DNA of 64,000 nt from Rhizobium sp. Root1212 (GTDB lineage Bacteria > Pseudomonadota > Alphaproteobacteria > Rhizobiales > Rhizobiaceae), in assembly GCF_001424985.1 (NCBI RefSeq), contig NZ_LMDA01000001.1, forward strand, positions 62,001-126,000, given 5' to 3'. The translations under genes were made by a program, and so were the position numbers. The notes under the pieces are model-generated. The model saw only the letters and a program-made list of their open reading frames with translations. It did not search any database and was not told where the DNA came from. Shown here one piece after another: positions 16,677 through 26,392 of this stretch; the stretch's first letter is position 1; each line of letters starts with the position of its first letter.

Positions 16677-18239
16677 ATGAACCAGATCGACAGACCGGAA
16701 GCCTTCGATACGGAAGCGCTGCGCCGCAAAATCTCCGAAATCCGCACGCGCGCACCGGGCGAGGAGCAGACGGTCGAAAAGCCGGCCACGCTCAATCCGT
16801 TGGCGCGCCGCATCGCCGCCCAGTTCGGCGTGGAAACCTATTCTCCGGCCATGATCATCGGCCTGATGCGGCTGTTCGAATTCGCGGCGCTGTTTGCCAT
16901 CGGCCATGCGGTCGCCACATTCCTCGTTGCCCCCACCCTGTCGCAATGGCTGGGCTATGGTTCCCTGCTCGTTGCCGGCAGCGGCCTTGCCGTCGCCTTC
17001 TTCCAGGCGGCGGACGGCTATCAGGTGCCGATGCTGCGTTCGGCCGTGCGGGCGCTTCCGCGCCTTCTGGTCGCCTGGGCCTTCGCCTTCGCGGTTCTGG
17101 CCTTCGCCTATCTCGTCTTCGACCATCAGGGCAGCCTGCATCAACCCTGGGCCGAGACATGGTTTGCGGCCGGCGCCGTCCTCCTGGTGCTGGAGCGTTT
17201 CTTCATCGCCTTTTCGATCCGCCGCTGGGCTCGCAACGGCACGATGGAACGCCGCGCCGTCATCGTCGGTGGCGGCCAGCCGGCCAAGGATCTGATCCGC
17301 TCGCTCGAGCAGCAGAGCGACAACGATATCCGCATCTGCGGCATCTTCGACGATCGCGACGAGCGCCGCTCGCCGCATATCATCGCCGGCTATCCCAAGC
17401 TCGGCACCATCGCCGAACTGGTGGAATTCGCCCGCATCACCCGCGTCGACATCCTGATCATCGCTTTGCCGCTAACGGCGGAAAAGCGCATCCTCGAACT
17501 CCTGAAGAAGCTTTGGGTACTGCCGGCCGATATCCGCGTCGCCGCCCACGCCAGCAACCTGCGTTTCCGCCCGCGCAGCTATTCGCACATCGGCAAGGTG
17601 GCGATGCTCGATGTCTTCGACAAGCCGATCGCCGACTGGGATTCGGTCGCAAAACGCTGCTTCGATATCTTCTTCAGCCTGGTGGCGCTCGCCTTGCTCT
17701 GGCCGGTCTTCATCGGCGCGGCGCTCGCCGTGAAGCTCACCTCCCCAGGCCCGATCATCTTCAAGCAGAAGCGCCACGGCTTCAACAACGAGATCATCGA
17801 GGTCTACAAGTTCCGCTCCATGTATACCAACATGGGCGACCCGACGGCGCGCAACGCCGTCACCAAGGGCGATCCGCGCGTCACCCCCGTCGGCCGCTTC
17901 CTGCGCAAATCCTCCATCGACGAGCTGCCGCAGTTCTTCAACGTGCTGAAGGGCCAGCTTTCCCTCGTCGGCCCGCGCCCCCATGCGGCCGCGGCCCAGA
18001 CGGCGGACCGCATCTATTCCGACGTGGTCGAAGGCTATTTCGCCCGCCACCGCGTCAAGCCCGGCGTCACCGGCTGGGCGCAGATCAACGGCTGGCGCGG
18101 CGAGATCGACAGCGACGACAAGATCAAGTTCCGCACTGCCTTCGATCTCTATTACATCGAGAACTGGTCGCTCTGGTTCGATCTCAAGATCCTGTTCCTG
18201 ACGCCGATCCGGCTTCTCAACACGGAAAACGCCTATTGA
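16677..18239 (+). CDS. Undecaprenyl-phosphate glycosylphosphotransferase (WbaP/ExoY-like initiator)
   Basis: 520 residues. Four N-terminal membrane helices (about 60-190), a CoA-binding-like domain (about 195-320), then a fifth helix and the C-terminal sugar transferase domain. The catalytic part is clear: KRCFDIFFSLVALALL, SPGPIIFKQKRHGFNNE, YKFRSMY and LRKSSIDELPQFFNVLKG, followed by LVGPRPH. It moves a hexose-1-phosphate to the lipid carrier and so starts repeat-unit synthesis. The type usually uses UDP-glucose, but this is inference. Its TGA overlaps the TTG start of the next gene. Confidence 0.93.
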   Translation: MNQIDRPEAFDTEALRRKISEIRTRAPGEEQTVEKPATLNPLARRIAAQFGVETYSPAMIIGLMRLFEFAALFAIGHAVATFLVAPTLSQWLGYGSLLVAGSGLAVAFFQAADGYQVPMLRSAVRALPRLLVAWAFAFAVLAFAYLVFDHQGSLHQPWAETWFAAGAVLLVLERFFIAFSIRRWARNGTMERRAVIVGGGQPAKDLIRSLEQQSDNDIRICGIFDDRDERRSPHIIAGYPKLGTIAELVEFARITRVDILIIALPLTAEKRILELLKKLWVLPADIRVAAHASNLRFRPRSYSHIGKVAMLDVFDKPIADWDSVAKRCFDIFFSLVALALLWPVFIGAALAVKLTSPGPIIFKQKRHGFNNEIIEVYKFRSMYTNMGDPTARNAVTKGDPRVTPVGRFLRKSSIDELPQFFNVLKGQLSLVGPRPHAAAAQTADRIYSDVVEGYFARHRVKPGVTGWAQINGWRGEIDSDDKIKFRTAFDLYYIENWSLWFDLKILFLTPIRLLNTENAY

Positions 18240-19495
18240 GCGCGCTCGCCGATAGCCCTTCGGGGTTTCGGCCGCAGTTGGCCGCGATCACCATGGCCGG
18301 CTCGGCCATGGTCACATTCGCCGTCTTCCTATCGGGCTTCGTCATCTCCGAACCCGCGCCGTATGAGGTCTTCCTCGTCGCGCTGATCGGCCTCTGGGCG
18401 CTGATCGGCCTGAAAATCTCGCGCTACATCGCCCCGCTTCTGACGCTGCTGATCCTGTTCATGACCGGCGGTATCCTGTCGCTGACGGTCATGGACGACC
18501 TCGACACCGGCCCGATGTACATGGCCGTCTCCGGCTTCCTCGCTCTGTCGGCGGTATTCTTCGCCGCGATCATCGAGGCCCGCCACGACCGGCTGAAGCT
18601 GATCTTCAACGCCTGGGTCGCCGCCGGTGTCATCACCGCCCTGCTCGGCATCCTCGGCTATTTCGGCGCCATTCCCGGCGGCGAAAAGTTCACGCTCTAC
18701 GATCGCGCCAAGGGCGCCTTCCAGGACCCGAACGTCTTCGGCCCCTTCCTCGTCGCGCCGTCGCTCTACCTGATCCACGGCCTGCTGACCGACCGGCTCT
18801 CGCGTGCGCCGCTGAAGGTGCTCGGCATCCTGATCATGGCCTTCGGCCTGTTCCTCTCCTTCTCCCGTGCGGCCTGGGCGCTTTACCTCTTCTGCGCCTG
18901 CGCCCTCGTGCTGATCATGCTGCTGAAAGAGCGCACCGGCGCCTTCCGGTTGAAAATCCTGACGCTCACGCTCGGCGGCGCGGTCCTGATGATCGCCGCC
19001 CTCGTCATCGCCCTGCAAATCCCGCAGGTCGCCAATCTCTTTTCCAGCCGCACCCAGCTGGTGCAGGATTACGACGGCGGCCATCTCGGCCGTTTCGAGC
19101 GCCACCGCATCGGCTTCCTGATGTCGATGGAAAAACCGCTCGGCATCGGCCCGATGGTGTTCAGCAAGATCTTCCCGGAAGACGAGCACAATATCTGGCT
19201 GAAGTGCCTCACCTCCTACGGCTGGCTCGGCTTCGTCTGCTACATCACGCTGATCTGCTGGACCGTCTCCATCGGCTTCCGCTTCCTGCTGCTCGACCGA
19301 CCATGGCAGCCCGCCCTGATGATCGCCTGGATCGTGCTCATCGGCCACGCCGCCATCGGCAACGTCATCGATACCGACCACTGGCGCCACTTCTACCTGC
19401 TGCTCGGTATCGTCTGGGGCTGCGGCGCGCTGGAAATGCGCTACCGCGCCGAACACGGCTGGACCGTCACCGGGCGAAAAGGACAAACCCTATGA
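18236..19495 (+). CDS. O-antigen ligase/polymerase-like membrane protein (Wzy/WaaL type)
   Basis: 419 residues with about ten membrane helices and one large periplasmic loop (about 255-330), the layout of Wzy polymerases and WaaL ligases. LFLSFSRAAW and the loop segment PLGIGPMVFSKIFPEDEHNIWLK (given in pieces: PLGIGPMVF, EDEHNIWLK) match the Wzy_C pattern. In this setting a polymerase role is more likely than LPS ligation. I take the TTG at 18236, which overlaps the previous stop as ATTGA; an ATG at 18293 is an alternative. Its own TGA overlaps the ATG of the next gene. Confidence 0.85.
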   Translation: MSALADSPSGFRPQLAAITMAGSAMVTFAVFLSGFVISEPAPYEVFLVALIGLWALIGLKISRYIAPLLTLLILFMTGGILSLTVMDDLDTGPMYMAVSGFLALSAVFFAAIIEARHDRLKLIFNAWVAAGVITALLGILGYFGAIPGGEKFTLYDRAKGAFQDPNVFGPFLVAPSLYLIHGLLTDRLSRAPLKVLGILIMAFGLFLSFSRAAWALYLFCACALVLIMLLKERTGAFRLKILTLTLGGAVLMIAALVIALQIPQVANLFSSRTQLVQDYDGGHLGRFERHRIGFLMSMEKPLGIGPMVFSKIFPEDEHNIWLKCLTSYGWLGFVCYITLICWTVSIGFRFLLLDRPWQPALMIAWIVLIGHAAIGNVIDTDHWRHFYLLLGIVWGCGALEMRYRAEHGWTVTGRKGQTL

Positions 19496-20727
19496 ACGCT
19501 CACGCTCCCGACACCACCCAAACGACGCCGCTGCGCCTCCTCGAAGTGCTGGAACCCAGCGGCGGCGGCTCCGGCCGCCACATGCTCGATCTCTGCCGCG
19601 GCATGATTGCCCGTGGCCACCACGTCGAGGCCGTCTATTCACCCCTGCGCGCCGAGGAAGGTTTCGTGCGCGAATTGACGAGCCTCGGCCTCGCCGCCGT
19701 GCATTCGGTCGACATGGCCCGTTCTCCCGGCCTTTCGGATATCCCCGCCCACCGAGCGCTCACCCGAATCATCGGCCGCGACCGCTTCGACATCATCCAC
19801 GGCCACAGCTCAAAGGCGGGCGCGCTCACCCGTCTGCGCCTGCCCGGCCGCCATATCCCGCGCGTCTACACCCCGCATGCCTTCCGCACCATGGACCCCG
19901 GCCTCGGCAAGCTTGGCCACCTGATCTACGGCGGCATCGAAACCCTGCTCGCCCGCACCTTCACCGATCGGCTGATCTGTGTTTCAGAAGACGAACACCG
20001 TCACGCGCTCGCGCTCGGCATGCCCGCCGAAAAACTCTCCGTCGTCGTCAACGGCGCCGCCCCTCCTCCGGCTGGCATGGCCGGCATCGTGCGCGCCCGC
20101 TTCGGCATCCCGGACGATGCCTTCGTCTTCGGCTTCATCGGCCGCCTTTCGGCCCAGAAGGCCCCGCTTCGCCTTGTCGAGGCCTTCCGCCTGCTCGCCG
20201 CAAAGCGTCCCGACGCCCATCTGCTGATGATCGGCAGCGGCGAGCTGGAAGACGATGTAAAAGCGGCCATCGCCCAGAGCGACCTTTCCCACCGCATGCA
20301 CCTCACCAAGGATTTCACCGGCCCCGAAGCCGTCACCGCCTTCGATCTGCTGGTCATGCCGAGCCTCTACGAGGCAATGTCCTATGTGATGCTGGAAGGG
20401 GCCGCCGCCGGCAAGCCGATCCTCTGCACCGCCTTCGGCGGCGCAACGACCGTGATCGAAGACGGCCGCAACGGCCGCATTATCGCCAATGACGGCGATA
20501 TCGCAAAACTGGCCGATGCCATGCTGGATTGCGCAACGCCTGAGCGCCATGCGCTTCTCGCGGCCGAAGCCGAACGCCTGTCATCCCGTTTCTCGCTGGA
20601 AGCGATGCTCGACCTGACGGAAAGCTTCTACTTCCGCCTCGCCGGCCGCGCCCCGCGCGTCGCTCACGACGGAACGCTGGCCCCCATCGCGAAGTCCTTC
20701 GCGCCGCTGCCGCAGACGCCGGCCTGA
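19492..20727 (+). CDS. GT4-family glycosyltransferase
   Basis: 411 residues of the GT-B fold. The start LLEVLEPSGGGSGRHMLDLC and the HGHSSKAGALTRL segment match the other GT4 protein at 15438, so the two are probably paralogues. The donor half has FVFGFIGRLSAQKAPLRLVE and VMPSLYEAMSYVMLEGAAAG with the retaining-GT4 glutamates. It is the last gene of the polysaccharide run and overlaps the polymerase stop by four bases (ATGA). Donor and acceptor are unknown. The end lies four bases before the convergent SNase-like gene. Confidence 0.9.
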   Translation: MNAHAPDTTQTTPLRLLEVLEPSGGGSGRHMLDLCRGMIARGHHVEAVYSPLRAEEGFVRELTSLGLAAVHSVDMARSPGLSDIPAHRALTRIIGRDRFDIIHGHSSKAGALTRLRLPGRHIPRVYTPHAFRTMDPGLGKLGHLIYGGIETLLARTFTDRLICVSEDEHRHALALGMPAEKLSVVVNGAAPPPAGMAGIVRARFGIPDDAFVFGFIGRLSAQKAPLRLVEAFRLLAAKRPDAHLLMIGSGELEDDVKAAIAQSDLSHRMHLTKDFTGPEAVTAFDLLVMPSLYEAMSYVMLEGAAAGKPILCTAFGGATTVIEDGRNGRIIANDGDIAKLADAMLDCATPERHALLAAEAERLSSRFSLEAMLDLTESFYFRLAGRAPRVAHDGTLAPIAKSFAPLPQTPA

Positions 20728-20731
20728 TCCA

Positions 20732-21424
20732 TCAGCACCAGGGCTTGCCGGCATCCTTGAGACTATGGGCCAGCCCCTCGGCGATTAGCCGATCGCTGAT
20801 CAAGGTGCCATCACTCAGGACGACGTGCATCTGCCCGCCAGACTTTCCATTGGCCGCCAGAAGCTTGAACTCGCCGGCATTCAGGATTTCCCGCAGCCGC
20901 CGCTTGGCCCGCGAGCCAAGCTCCCGCTCGGCATCGCATTTCGCCATCTTCATCCGCGGCATCGAAACATCGGCCAGCCCCACCTTCCGGCCATTGAACC
21001 AGAAGCTGCCGCCATCGATCACGCAATTCGTCTTCTGATCGGTGCAGAAATAAAACGGCCCCGCCGGCCCGGTCCGCAACGCCACGGTCTCGACCGCCGG
21101 AATATCCTGCGGCGGCGCCAGCCTCGGCAGCGCCTGCTCGTCCCTCTTCAGCACGGCCTTTTCCACAGGACGCAACCCCGGTTGCGGGATTGCCGCCGTA
21201 TGCGCCTCGCTCTCCCGCTGCCTGACGGGCTTCGAAACCGGCTCGCTCGATGCAACAAGATGATTCTGCGCGCGAAACCAGCCGCGCACACTCGGCAGAT
21301 TGTCATAGGCGCCAACGCCGCCGACGATCAGCAGCCCCGCGACATACCAGGGCCACATGATGCCCTGGGGCGAAGCCCTCCGCCGCTTCGTGCCCTTGCC
21401 TGTCTTGCGCGCCGTCTTAGCCAT
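20732..21424 (-). CDS. Membrane-anchored SNase-like (thermonuclease-type) protein
   Basis: 230 residues. A basic N-terminus and a single membrane helix (about 22-40, MWPWYVAGLLIVGGVGAYD) anchor it, then a Pro-rich linker leads to a C-terminal domain (about 120-230). That domain has the strand order of staphylococcal nuclease-like proteins: GGSFWFNGRKVGLADVSMPR, AKCDAERELG, and VLSDGTLISDRLIAEGLAH. The usual catalytic Arg/Glu/Arg set is not clearly in place, so nuclease activity is uncertain. Rhizobial relatives are sometimes called ExoI-like. It is convergent with the polysaccharide locus. Confidence 0.6.
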   Translation of the reverse strand: MAKTARKTGKGTKRRRASPQGIMWPWYVAGLLIVGGVGAYDNLPSVRGWFRAQNHLVASSEPVSKPVRQRESEAHTAAIPQPGLRPVEKAVLKRDEQALPRLAPPQDIPAVETVALRTGPAGPFYFCTDQKTNCVIDGGSFWFNGRKVGLADVSMPRMKMAKCDAERELGSRAKRRLREILNAGEFKLLAANGKSGGQMHVVLSDGTLISDRLIAEGLAHSLKDAGKPWC

Positions 21425-21568
21425 ACGATTCTACCCCGGTTTTCCGGGGCCATTATCGGTGGCAGGTATTGCCGAAAGGTTTTCGCGGACAACGACTGTC
21501 CACACCCTGCAAGGTGGAAAACGGTAGCGACGATGAAGAGAAAGAGAGGCCAAAGCCTTGGGGAAAAA

Positions 21569-21645
<77 letters not shown>

Positions 21646-21738
21646 AACCGAGGAAAGCCCTATAGTCTCGACCGGTTACTGGCAAGTCCTATTTTCGGAA
21701 ATTCGGTATAAAGACCGGGAAACAAGCTCGCTTGCGGA

Positions 21739-22272
21739 TCACCTGACCTGATCAAGCAGCCGCTTGCATTCCAGAAGATCGTAAAGGGCCTCCTGCAGCA
21801 GCGCCCGGTCTTCCTTGCCGACCGAGGTCTTGCCGATCGACACTTCAGGCGTATCCTCGCCACCACCGACGAAGGAGAAGAAGCGGCGGCTTGCCGGCGC
21901 CTTGGCGCGGCCGACGATCTGGTCTTCATCGGGATTGGCAAGCTTCGGCTGCGCCGGCTCCTCCACACTTGCGGCAGCAAGCGCCTCCACGGTCGCAAGA
22001 TCGCCGCTGGCGATCGCCGCCACGAACTTGTTGCCGTTGGTCTTCAACAGCTTCTGCACGCCCTTGATCGTATAGCCGTGGTCGTAGAGCAGATGGCGGA
22101 TGCCCTTCAGGAGATCGACGTCCTCGGGGCGATAGTACCGCCGTCCGCCGCCGCGCTTCATCGGCTTGATCTGCGGGAATCGCGTCTCCCAGAAACGAAG
22201 CACATGCTGCGGCAGGTCGAGGTCATCGGCGACCTCGCTGATCGTGCGAAATGCGTCTGGGCTCTTGTCCAT
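21739..22272 (-). CDS. MerR-family transcriptional regulator
   Basis: 177 residues. The N-terminal MerR DNA-binding domain is complete (about 9-77): [21 protein letters not shown], then [19 protein letters not shown] and [16 protein letters not shown]. The C-terminal half has no metal-binding cysteines and no known effector domain; KRLL and acidic helices suggest a dimer or partner surface. This MerR type is regularly found after ihfA in alphaproteobacteria, but its targets are not known to me. The ATG at 22272 is the only start in range. It runs in the same direction as ihfA, 183 bases upstream. Confidence 0.9.
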   Translation of the reverse strand: MDKSPDAFRTISEVADDLDLPQHVLRFWETRFPQIKPMKRGGGRRYYRPEDVDLLKGIRHLLYDHGYTIKGVQKLLKTNGNKFVAAIASGDLATVEALAAASVEEPAQPKLANPDEDQIVGRAKAPASRRFFSFVGGGEDTPEVSIGKTSVGKEDRALLQEALYDLLECKRLLDQVR

Positions 22273-22455
22273 GTGTTTTTCCGAACTCGTATAGTGAACA
22301 CGACGGGCTTGCCTGCCGCACCGGCTTCCAGAAGGGAAAGCACAGCGAGACTCGCCGGCACTTTTGGGCGCCGGTCGTCATGATCGCACGAATCCTGTGC
22401 AATTCAACGGCTTATCAAGCCGCTTTCAACCACTTTTATGAAAATGCGCCCGGTT

Positions 22456-22794
22456 TCAGGAAGCCGGCGACTGCGGCTTCTGCTTGGCCTTGCGCGACAG
22501 ATGGGCCTTCAACACCCGCTGTTTCAAGACGTTGGAGGCCTTGAAGGTCATCACCCGGCGCGGCGAAATCGGCACTTCCTCGCCGGTTTTCGGGTTGCGA
22601 CCGATGCGCTCGTTCTTGTCGCGCACCTGGAAGGTGGCGAAGGAAGAAAGCTTGACGCTCTCGCCACGCACGATTGCGTTGCAGATCTCATCGATGACGG
22701 TCTCGACCAGTTCCGCCGATTCGGTCCGGGAGAGGCCGACCTTGCGAAAAACCGATTCAGCCAAATCCGCACGAGTTACCGTTTTGCCGCTCAT
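22456..22794 (-). CDS. ihfA: Integration host factor subunit alpha
   Basis: 112 residues of the HU/IHF fold. [20 protein letters not shown] starts the helical dimer part, and [20 protein letters not shown] is the DNA-binding arm with the Arg-Asn-Pro tip that intercalates into DNA. It bends DNA as a heterodimer with IHF-beta. I chose the ATG at 22794 because GGGGAAG precedes it and the product has the usual rhizobial length; in-frame ATGs at 22854 and 22863 would add about 20 residues. It lies 95 bases downstream of fabH on the same strand. Confidence 0.95.
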   Translation of the reverse strand: MSGKTVTRADLAESVFRKVGLSRTESAELVETVIDEICNAIVRGESVKLSSFATFQVRDKNERIGRNPKTGEEVPISPRRVMTFKASNVLKQRVLKAHLSRKAKQKPQSPAS

Positions 22795-22889
22795 CTTCCC
22801 CACCGATTTTTCTTGAATAGCGATCAGCGAGGAAAGACTATTGCCCTTGCTCATTCCGGTCAAGCGTTTGCGCTATATCGTGATTTTCT

Positions 22890-23861
22890 TTACCAGCGAA
22901 GCAGGACCGAACCCCAAGTGAAACCACCGCCCATGGCTTCGAGAAGAACGAGGTCGCCCTGCTTGATGCGGCCATCGGACGCTGCCGCATTCAGCGCCAG
23001 CGGAATCGAAGCCGCGGACGTGTTGCCGTGGATGTCCACGGTCACGACAACCTTCTCGGGTGGGATGCCAAGCTTCTTGGCCGAGCCGTCGATGATGCGG
23101 CGATTTGCCTGGTGCGGCACCAGCCAGTCGATATCGTCGGCCGTCGTCCCGGTCGCTTCGAAGGCGGCTTCGATGACGTCGGTGATCATGCCGACGGCAT
23201 GCTTGAAGACCTCGCGGCCTTCCATCCTCAGATGCCCCACCGTGCCGGTAGACGAAGGACCACCATCGACATAGAGCTTTTCCTTGTGGGCGCCGTCGGA
23301 GCGCAGCTGGGTCGTCAATACGCCGCGATCCGCCGTGGTGCCCTCGCCTTCCTGAGCTTCCAGCACGATCGCGCCGGCGCCATCGCCGAACAGCACGCAG
23401 GTCGTGCGGTCGTTCCAGTCGAGAATGCGGGAAAAGGTCTCCGCGCCGATAACCAATACACGCTTGGCGATGCCGCCGCGAATATAGGCGTCCGCCGTCG
23501 TCACCGCAAAGATGAAGCCGGAACAGACCGCCTGCACGTCGAAGGCGGCGCCATGGTGCATGCCGAGGCGGTTTTGGATGTTGACCGCCGTTGCCGGAAA
23601 GGTGTTGTCCGGTGTCGAGGTCGCAAGGATGATCAGGTCGATATCGGCCGGGGTCAGCTTCGCCCGCTCAAGCGCCGCGCGTGCCGCCGCCTCACCGAGC
23701 GACGCCGTGGTTTCGCCTTCGCCGGCGAGATAGCGCTGGCGAATGCCGGTCCGCTGCACGATCCATTCGTCGGACGTGTCGACCTTCTTTTCCATCTCGC
23801 TGTTGGTCATGACACGCTTCGGGAGCGAAGCTCCGAAGCCGCGTACCACTGAACGGATCAT
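22890..23861 (-). CDS. fabH: 3-oxoacyl-[acyl-carrier-protein] synthase III
   Basis: 323 residues. It condenses acetyl-CoA with malonyl-ACP to start fatty acid synthesis. The catalytic triad is intact: C113 in QAVCSGF, H250 in VPHQANRRI and N280 in [10 protein letters not shown]. The ATG at 23861 lies four bases after the plsX stop, matching the conserved N-terminus [10 protein letters not shown]; a start at 23921 would run into plsX and is rejected. The DUF177-plsX-fabH order is classic for fatty acid and phospholipid supply. Confidence 0.97.
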   Translation of the reverse strand: MIRSVVRGFGASLPKRVMTNSEMEKKVDTSDEWIVQRTGIRQRYLAGEGETTASLGEAAARAALERAKLTPADIDLIILATSTPDNTFPATAVNIQNRLGMHHGAAFDVQAVCSGFIFAVTTADAYIRGGIAKRVLVIGAETFSRILDWNDRTTCVLFGDGAGAIVLEAQEGEGTTADRGVLTTQLRSDGAHKEKLYVDGGPSSTGTVGHLRMEGREVFKHAVGMITDVIEAAFEATGTTADDIDWLVPHQANRRIIDGSAKKLGIPPEKVVVTVDIHGNTSAASIPLALNAAASDGRIKQGDLVLLEAMGGGFTWGSVLLRW

Positions 23862-23865
23862 CGTA

Positions 23866-24927
23866 TCAAACCTCACCTGCCGTGCCATTGGCAGCGGCAG
23901 CGTTCGCCTGCGGCATGGCATGATATCTCTGCAAATCGTTTTCGATCTTGGCCTTCAGGCCGTTGCGGACCATATCATAGCCCACATCGATGGCCGCCGC
24001 GAACCCTTCGGCATCCGTGCCGCCATGGCTCTTGATGACAATGCCGTTCAGCCCGAGGAAAACCCCGCCATTGACCTTGCGCGGGTCCATCTTCTCGCGC
24101 AGGCGATCGAAGGCGCCCTTGGCGAAGATATAGCCGATCTTGGCCATCAGCGTGCGCGACATCGCCGCCTTCAGATATTCCGCGATCTGGCGGGCCGTGC
24201 CCTCGGCGGTCTTCAGGGCGATGTTTCCGGAAAAGCCTTCCGTCACCACCACGTCCACCGTGCCGCGGCCGATATCGTCGCCTTCGACGAAACCGTAATA
24301 ATCGATGCTTTCGAGGTTGGCCTCGCGGATCAGGCGGCCGGCTTCCTTCACCTCTTCCTGACCCTTCACCTCTTCGACGCCGACATTCAGGAGGCCAAGC
24401 GTCGGCCGCTCGATCTCGAACAGGGCGCGTGCCATGGCGCCGCCCATCAGCGCGAAATCCATCAGCTGCTGCGCATCGGCGCCGATCGTCGCGCCGACGT
24501 CGAGCACGATGCTCTCCCCTTTGAGGGTCGGCCAGATGCCGGCGATCGCCGGCCGCTGGATGCCGGTCATGGTGCGCAGACAGAAGACGGACATCGCCAT
24601 CAGCGCGCCGGTATTGCCGGCGGAAACGACGACATCGGCCTCGCCGCTGTTGATCGCGTCGATCGCCAGCCACATCGAGGACTTGCCGCGGCCTCGGCGC
24701 AGGGCCTGGCTCGGCTTCTCGTCCATGGCGATGGCGACTTCCGTTGCGTGGAAGGTGCTGGCGGCCTTGAGCTTCGGATATTTTTCCAGCAGTGGCCCGC
24801 ACTGAGCCTCATCGCCGAAGAGAACGAATTTTATATCGGGATGGCGCTCCAGCGCCCGAGCCGCACCCGGAATGACGACCTGGGGACCGAAATCCCCGCC
24901 CATCACATCAAGAGAAATTCTGACCAC
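23866..24927 (-). CDS. plsX: Phosphate acyltransferase PlsX
   Basis: 353 residues. It makes acyl-phosphate from acyl-ACP for PlsY, the first step of phosphatidic acid synthesis. Hallmarks are [13 protein letters not shown] at the start, [19 protein letters not shown] and [13 protein letters not shown], and [14 protein letters not shown] near the end. The start is taken as GTG at 24927, giving [11 protein letters not shown] with a purine-rich ribosome site; an ATG at 24999 would add an unconserved 24-residue stretch. It is followed at four bases by fabH, so both are co-transcribed. Confidence 0.95.
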   Translation of the reverse strand: MVRISLDVMGGDFGPQVVIPGAARALERHPDIKFVLFGDEAQCGPLLEKYPKLKAASTFHATEVAIAMDEKPSQALRRGRGKSSMWLAIDAINSGEADVVVSAGNTGALMAMSVFCLRTMTGIQRPAIAGIWPTLKGESIVLDVGATIGADAQQLMDFALMGGAMARALFEIERPTLGLLNVGVEEVKGQEEVKEAGRLIREANLESIDYYGFVEGDDIGRGTVDVVVTEGFSGNIALKTAEGTARQIAEYLKAAMSRTLMAKIGYIFAKGAFDRLREKMDPRKVNGGVFLGLNGIVIKSHGGTDAEGFAAAIDVGYDMVRNGLKAKIENDLQRYHAMPQANAAAANGTAGEV

Positions 24928-25124
24928 GCGTGTCTTTTCCTTTTTTCCTGCCACAGCCTGTTTCGTTCCGGCGCGATGCGTGGCGATGGAAACACACAAT
25001 TTTTCACGACGTTGGAGATGCTTCGCGTCGTGTCGCAGCGGTCGACCCAGCGGGCGGAATTTCGGTCAAAATACCGTTTTTCCCTCTGGTGACAACCGAT
25101 TTTCTGCGGCGGCGCATCTGCTTT

Positions 25125-25676
25125 TCAGTCCTTTTTCCAATCTTTCAGAACAGCGAAGGGGTTAGGACGCTTGTCGTCCTTGTCGGTGCTTTCGATCCGC
25201 TCGCCAAAGCTCGCATCCGGTTTGCGCGGATAGGGATCGATGGCCAGCGCCACCTGTTCGCTTACCACCTCGCCCGCATCGATCGTGTCGCCGGTGAAGA
25301 CATCGGGGATATCCGGCCCATCGGGGTCGAGCACCATTTCGCCGCTGTCATTGGCGGCGATGCGGGCAAGACGGGAGCCTTCGGGCACAAGGATCGTCTC
25401 GACGGGCTCGGCGATCAGCGATTCGACCGGTTCGAGCGTCACGACGCAGGCCTGGACGATCTTCGCCCGCACTTCGCCCTTGATCTTCACCCCGTCCTTC
25501 TTCCAGCGCGCGACCTGCAGCTCCGCCTCGAGCGACGCGACCTCGAGGACGTTCCACATCTTCGCCAGTCCGGCGCGCTCGGTCGCATTCGCCTCGAGAT
25601 GAATGGCAACGGCATTGGCTGAAATGTGGCCTACCTTGACCGGGAAGGAGAATGGCGGCTTTTCTTCGTGTCTCAT
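25125..25676 (-). CDS. YceD/DUF177 family protein
   Basis: 183 residues. The DUF177 core is seen at about 60-120: VKIKGEVRAKIVQACVVTLEPVE, followed by an acidic domain ending in DPYPRKPDASFG and the C-terminal NPFAVLKDWKK. This family is usually encoded before rpmF and plsX and is linked to 23S rRNA and large-subunit maturation. Here plsX lies 197 bases further on the same strand and rpmF is absent from the gap. The alphaproteobacterial proteins are longer than E. coli YceD. Confidence 0.88.
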   Translation of the reverse strand: MRHEEKPPFSFPVKVGHISANAVAIHLEANATERAGLAKMWNVLEVASLEAELQVARWKKDGVKIKGEVRAKIVQACVVTLEPVESLIAEPVETILVPEGSRLARIAANDSGEMVLDPDGPDIPDVFTGDTIDAGEVVSEQVALAIDPYPRKPDASFGERIESTDKDDKRPNPFAVLKDWKKD

Positions 25677-25721
25677 GCTGGATTCCTCCCACCGGGGGGC
25701 AGTGCCCCTGTCGCGGGCTGT

Positions 25722-26264
25722 TCAGGCCTGCGGATCAGGCAATTTCAAGGTGCCGGTTTCTACGATATCTTCCCCTTGCGCTGCAAGGTCGGCTTCGGCC
25801 AGCAGCAGATAGGAAGCAAGCCCCTGCATTGTAAGGGCGGCGTCCTCGCTCTTCGGATGGAAGTTGCGCTTCAGTGCCGCCGCAAGTTCGGCGGCGTCCT
25901 GCTTTTCCAGCGCCGCCGCATAGCTTTCCAGCCGGCCGTAGAACATCGCGGCGAGCTTCTTCATGCGCTTGGGCACCGACACATCGCCGACACCGAGTTC
26001 ACGGATCGAATGGTCGACATCCTCGAAGAAGGCGTCGATGATCTCCTGGGCGATTTCCTGGCCGGCGCGGGCCGAGCTGCGCGTCCGGCGGAAATAGAGG
26101 ATGAGGGAGGCCGACAGCATTTCGAAACGGCCCATCACCGTGTCCGGCACATCGAGATCGGTATAGAGAAACGGCTGGCGGGCGGCAGCGGTCAACGCCG
26201 CATATTGGCGCTCGACGATGGCCGCATTGCTGTTTTTTCTGCCGAACAGTCGGAAAATCATCAT
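25722..26264 (-). CDS. Ubiquinol-cytochrome c chaperone (CBP3/UQCC1-like)
   Basis: 180 residues. The UbiqCytC_chap pattern is clear: QYAALTAAARQPFLYTDL near the start, DTVMGRFEMLSASLILYFRR, and DVDHSIRELGVGDVSVPKRMK in the middle. The yeast homologue helps assemble cytochrome b into the bc1 complex; a like role here is inferred. The start at 26264 (or ATG at 26261) gives the usual MIFRLFGRK N-terminus; an in-frame ATG at 26288 is possible. It is 45 bases upstream of the DUF177 gene, so they are probably co-transcribed. Confidence 0.9.
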   Translation of the reverse strand: MMIFRLFGRKNSNAAIVERQYAALTAAARQPFLYTDLDVPDTVMGRFEMLSASLILYFRRTRSSARAGQEIAQEIIDAFFEDVDHSIRELGVGDVSVPKRMKKLAAMFYGRLESYAAALEKQDAAELAAALKRNFHPKSEDAALTMQGLASYLLLAEADLAAQGEDIVETGTLKLPDPQA

Positions 26265-26392
26265 AAAGCCCAAGTTTGCCTGCTTCAAAATGCGCCAGCC
26301 CGCGTCTGCGGTTGTTGCATGATCATCGAAGCTGGTTTACCGAAGCAGGCACGAAAAGCAATGGCGCATCCGCCGGCGTTCTATTGAGGGAT

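Noticed and set aside
24928-25124. rpmF (ribosomal protein L32) between DUF177 and plsX
   Set aside because: This is its place in many bacteria, but no L32-like frame exists in the 197-base gap.
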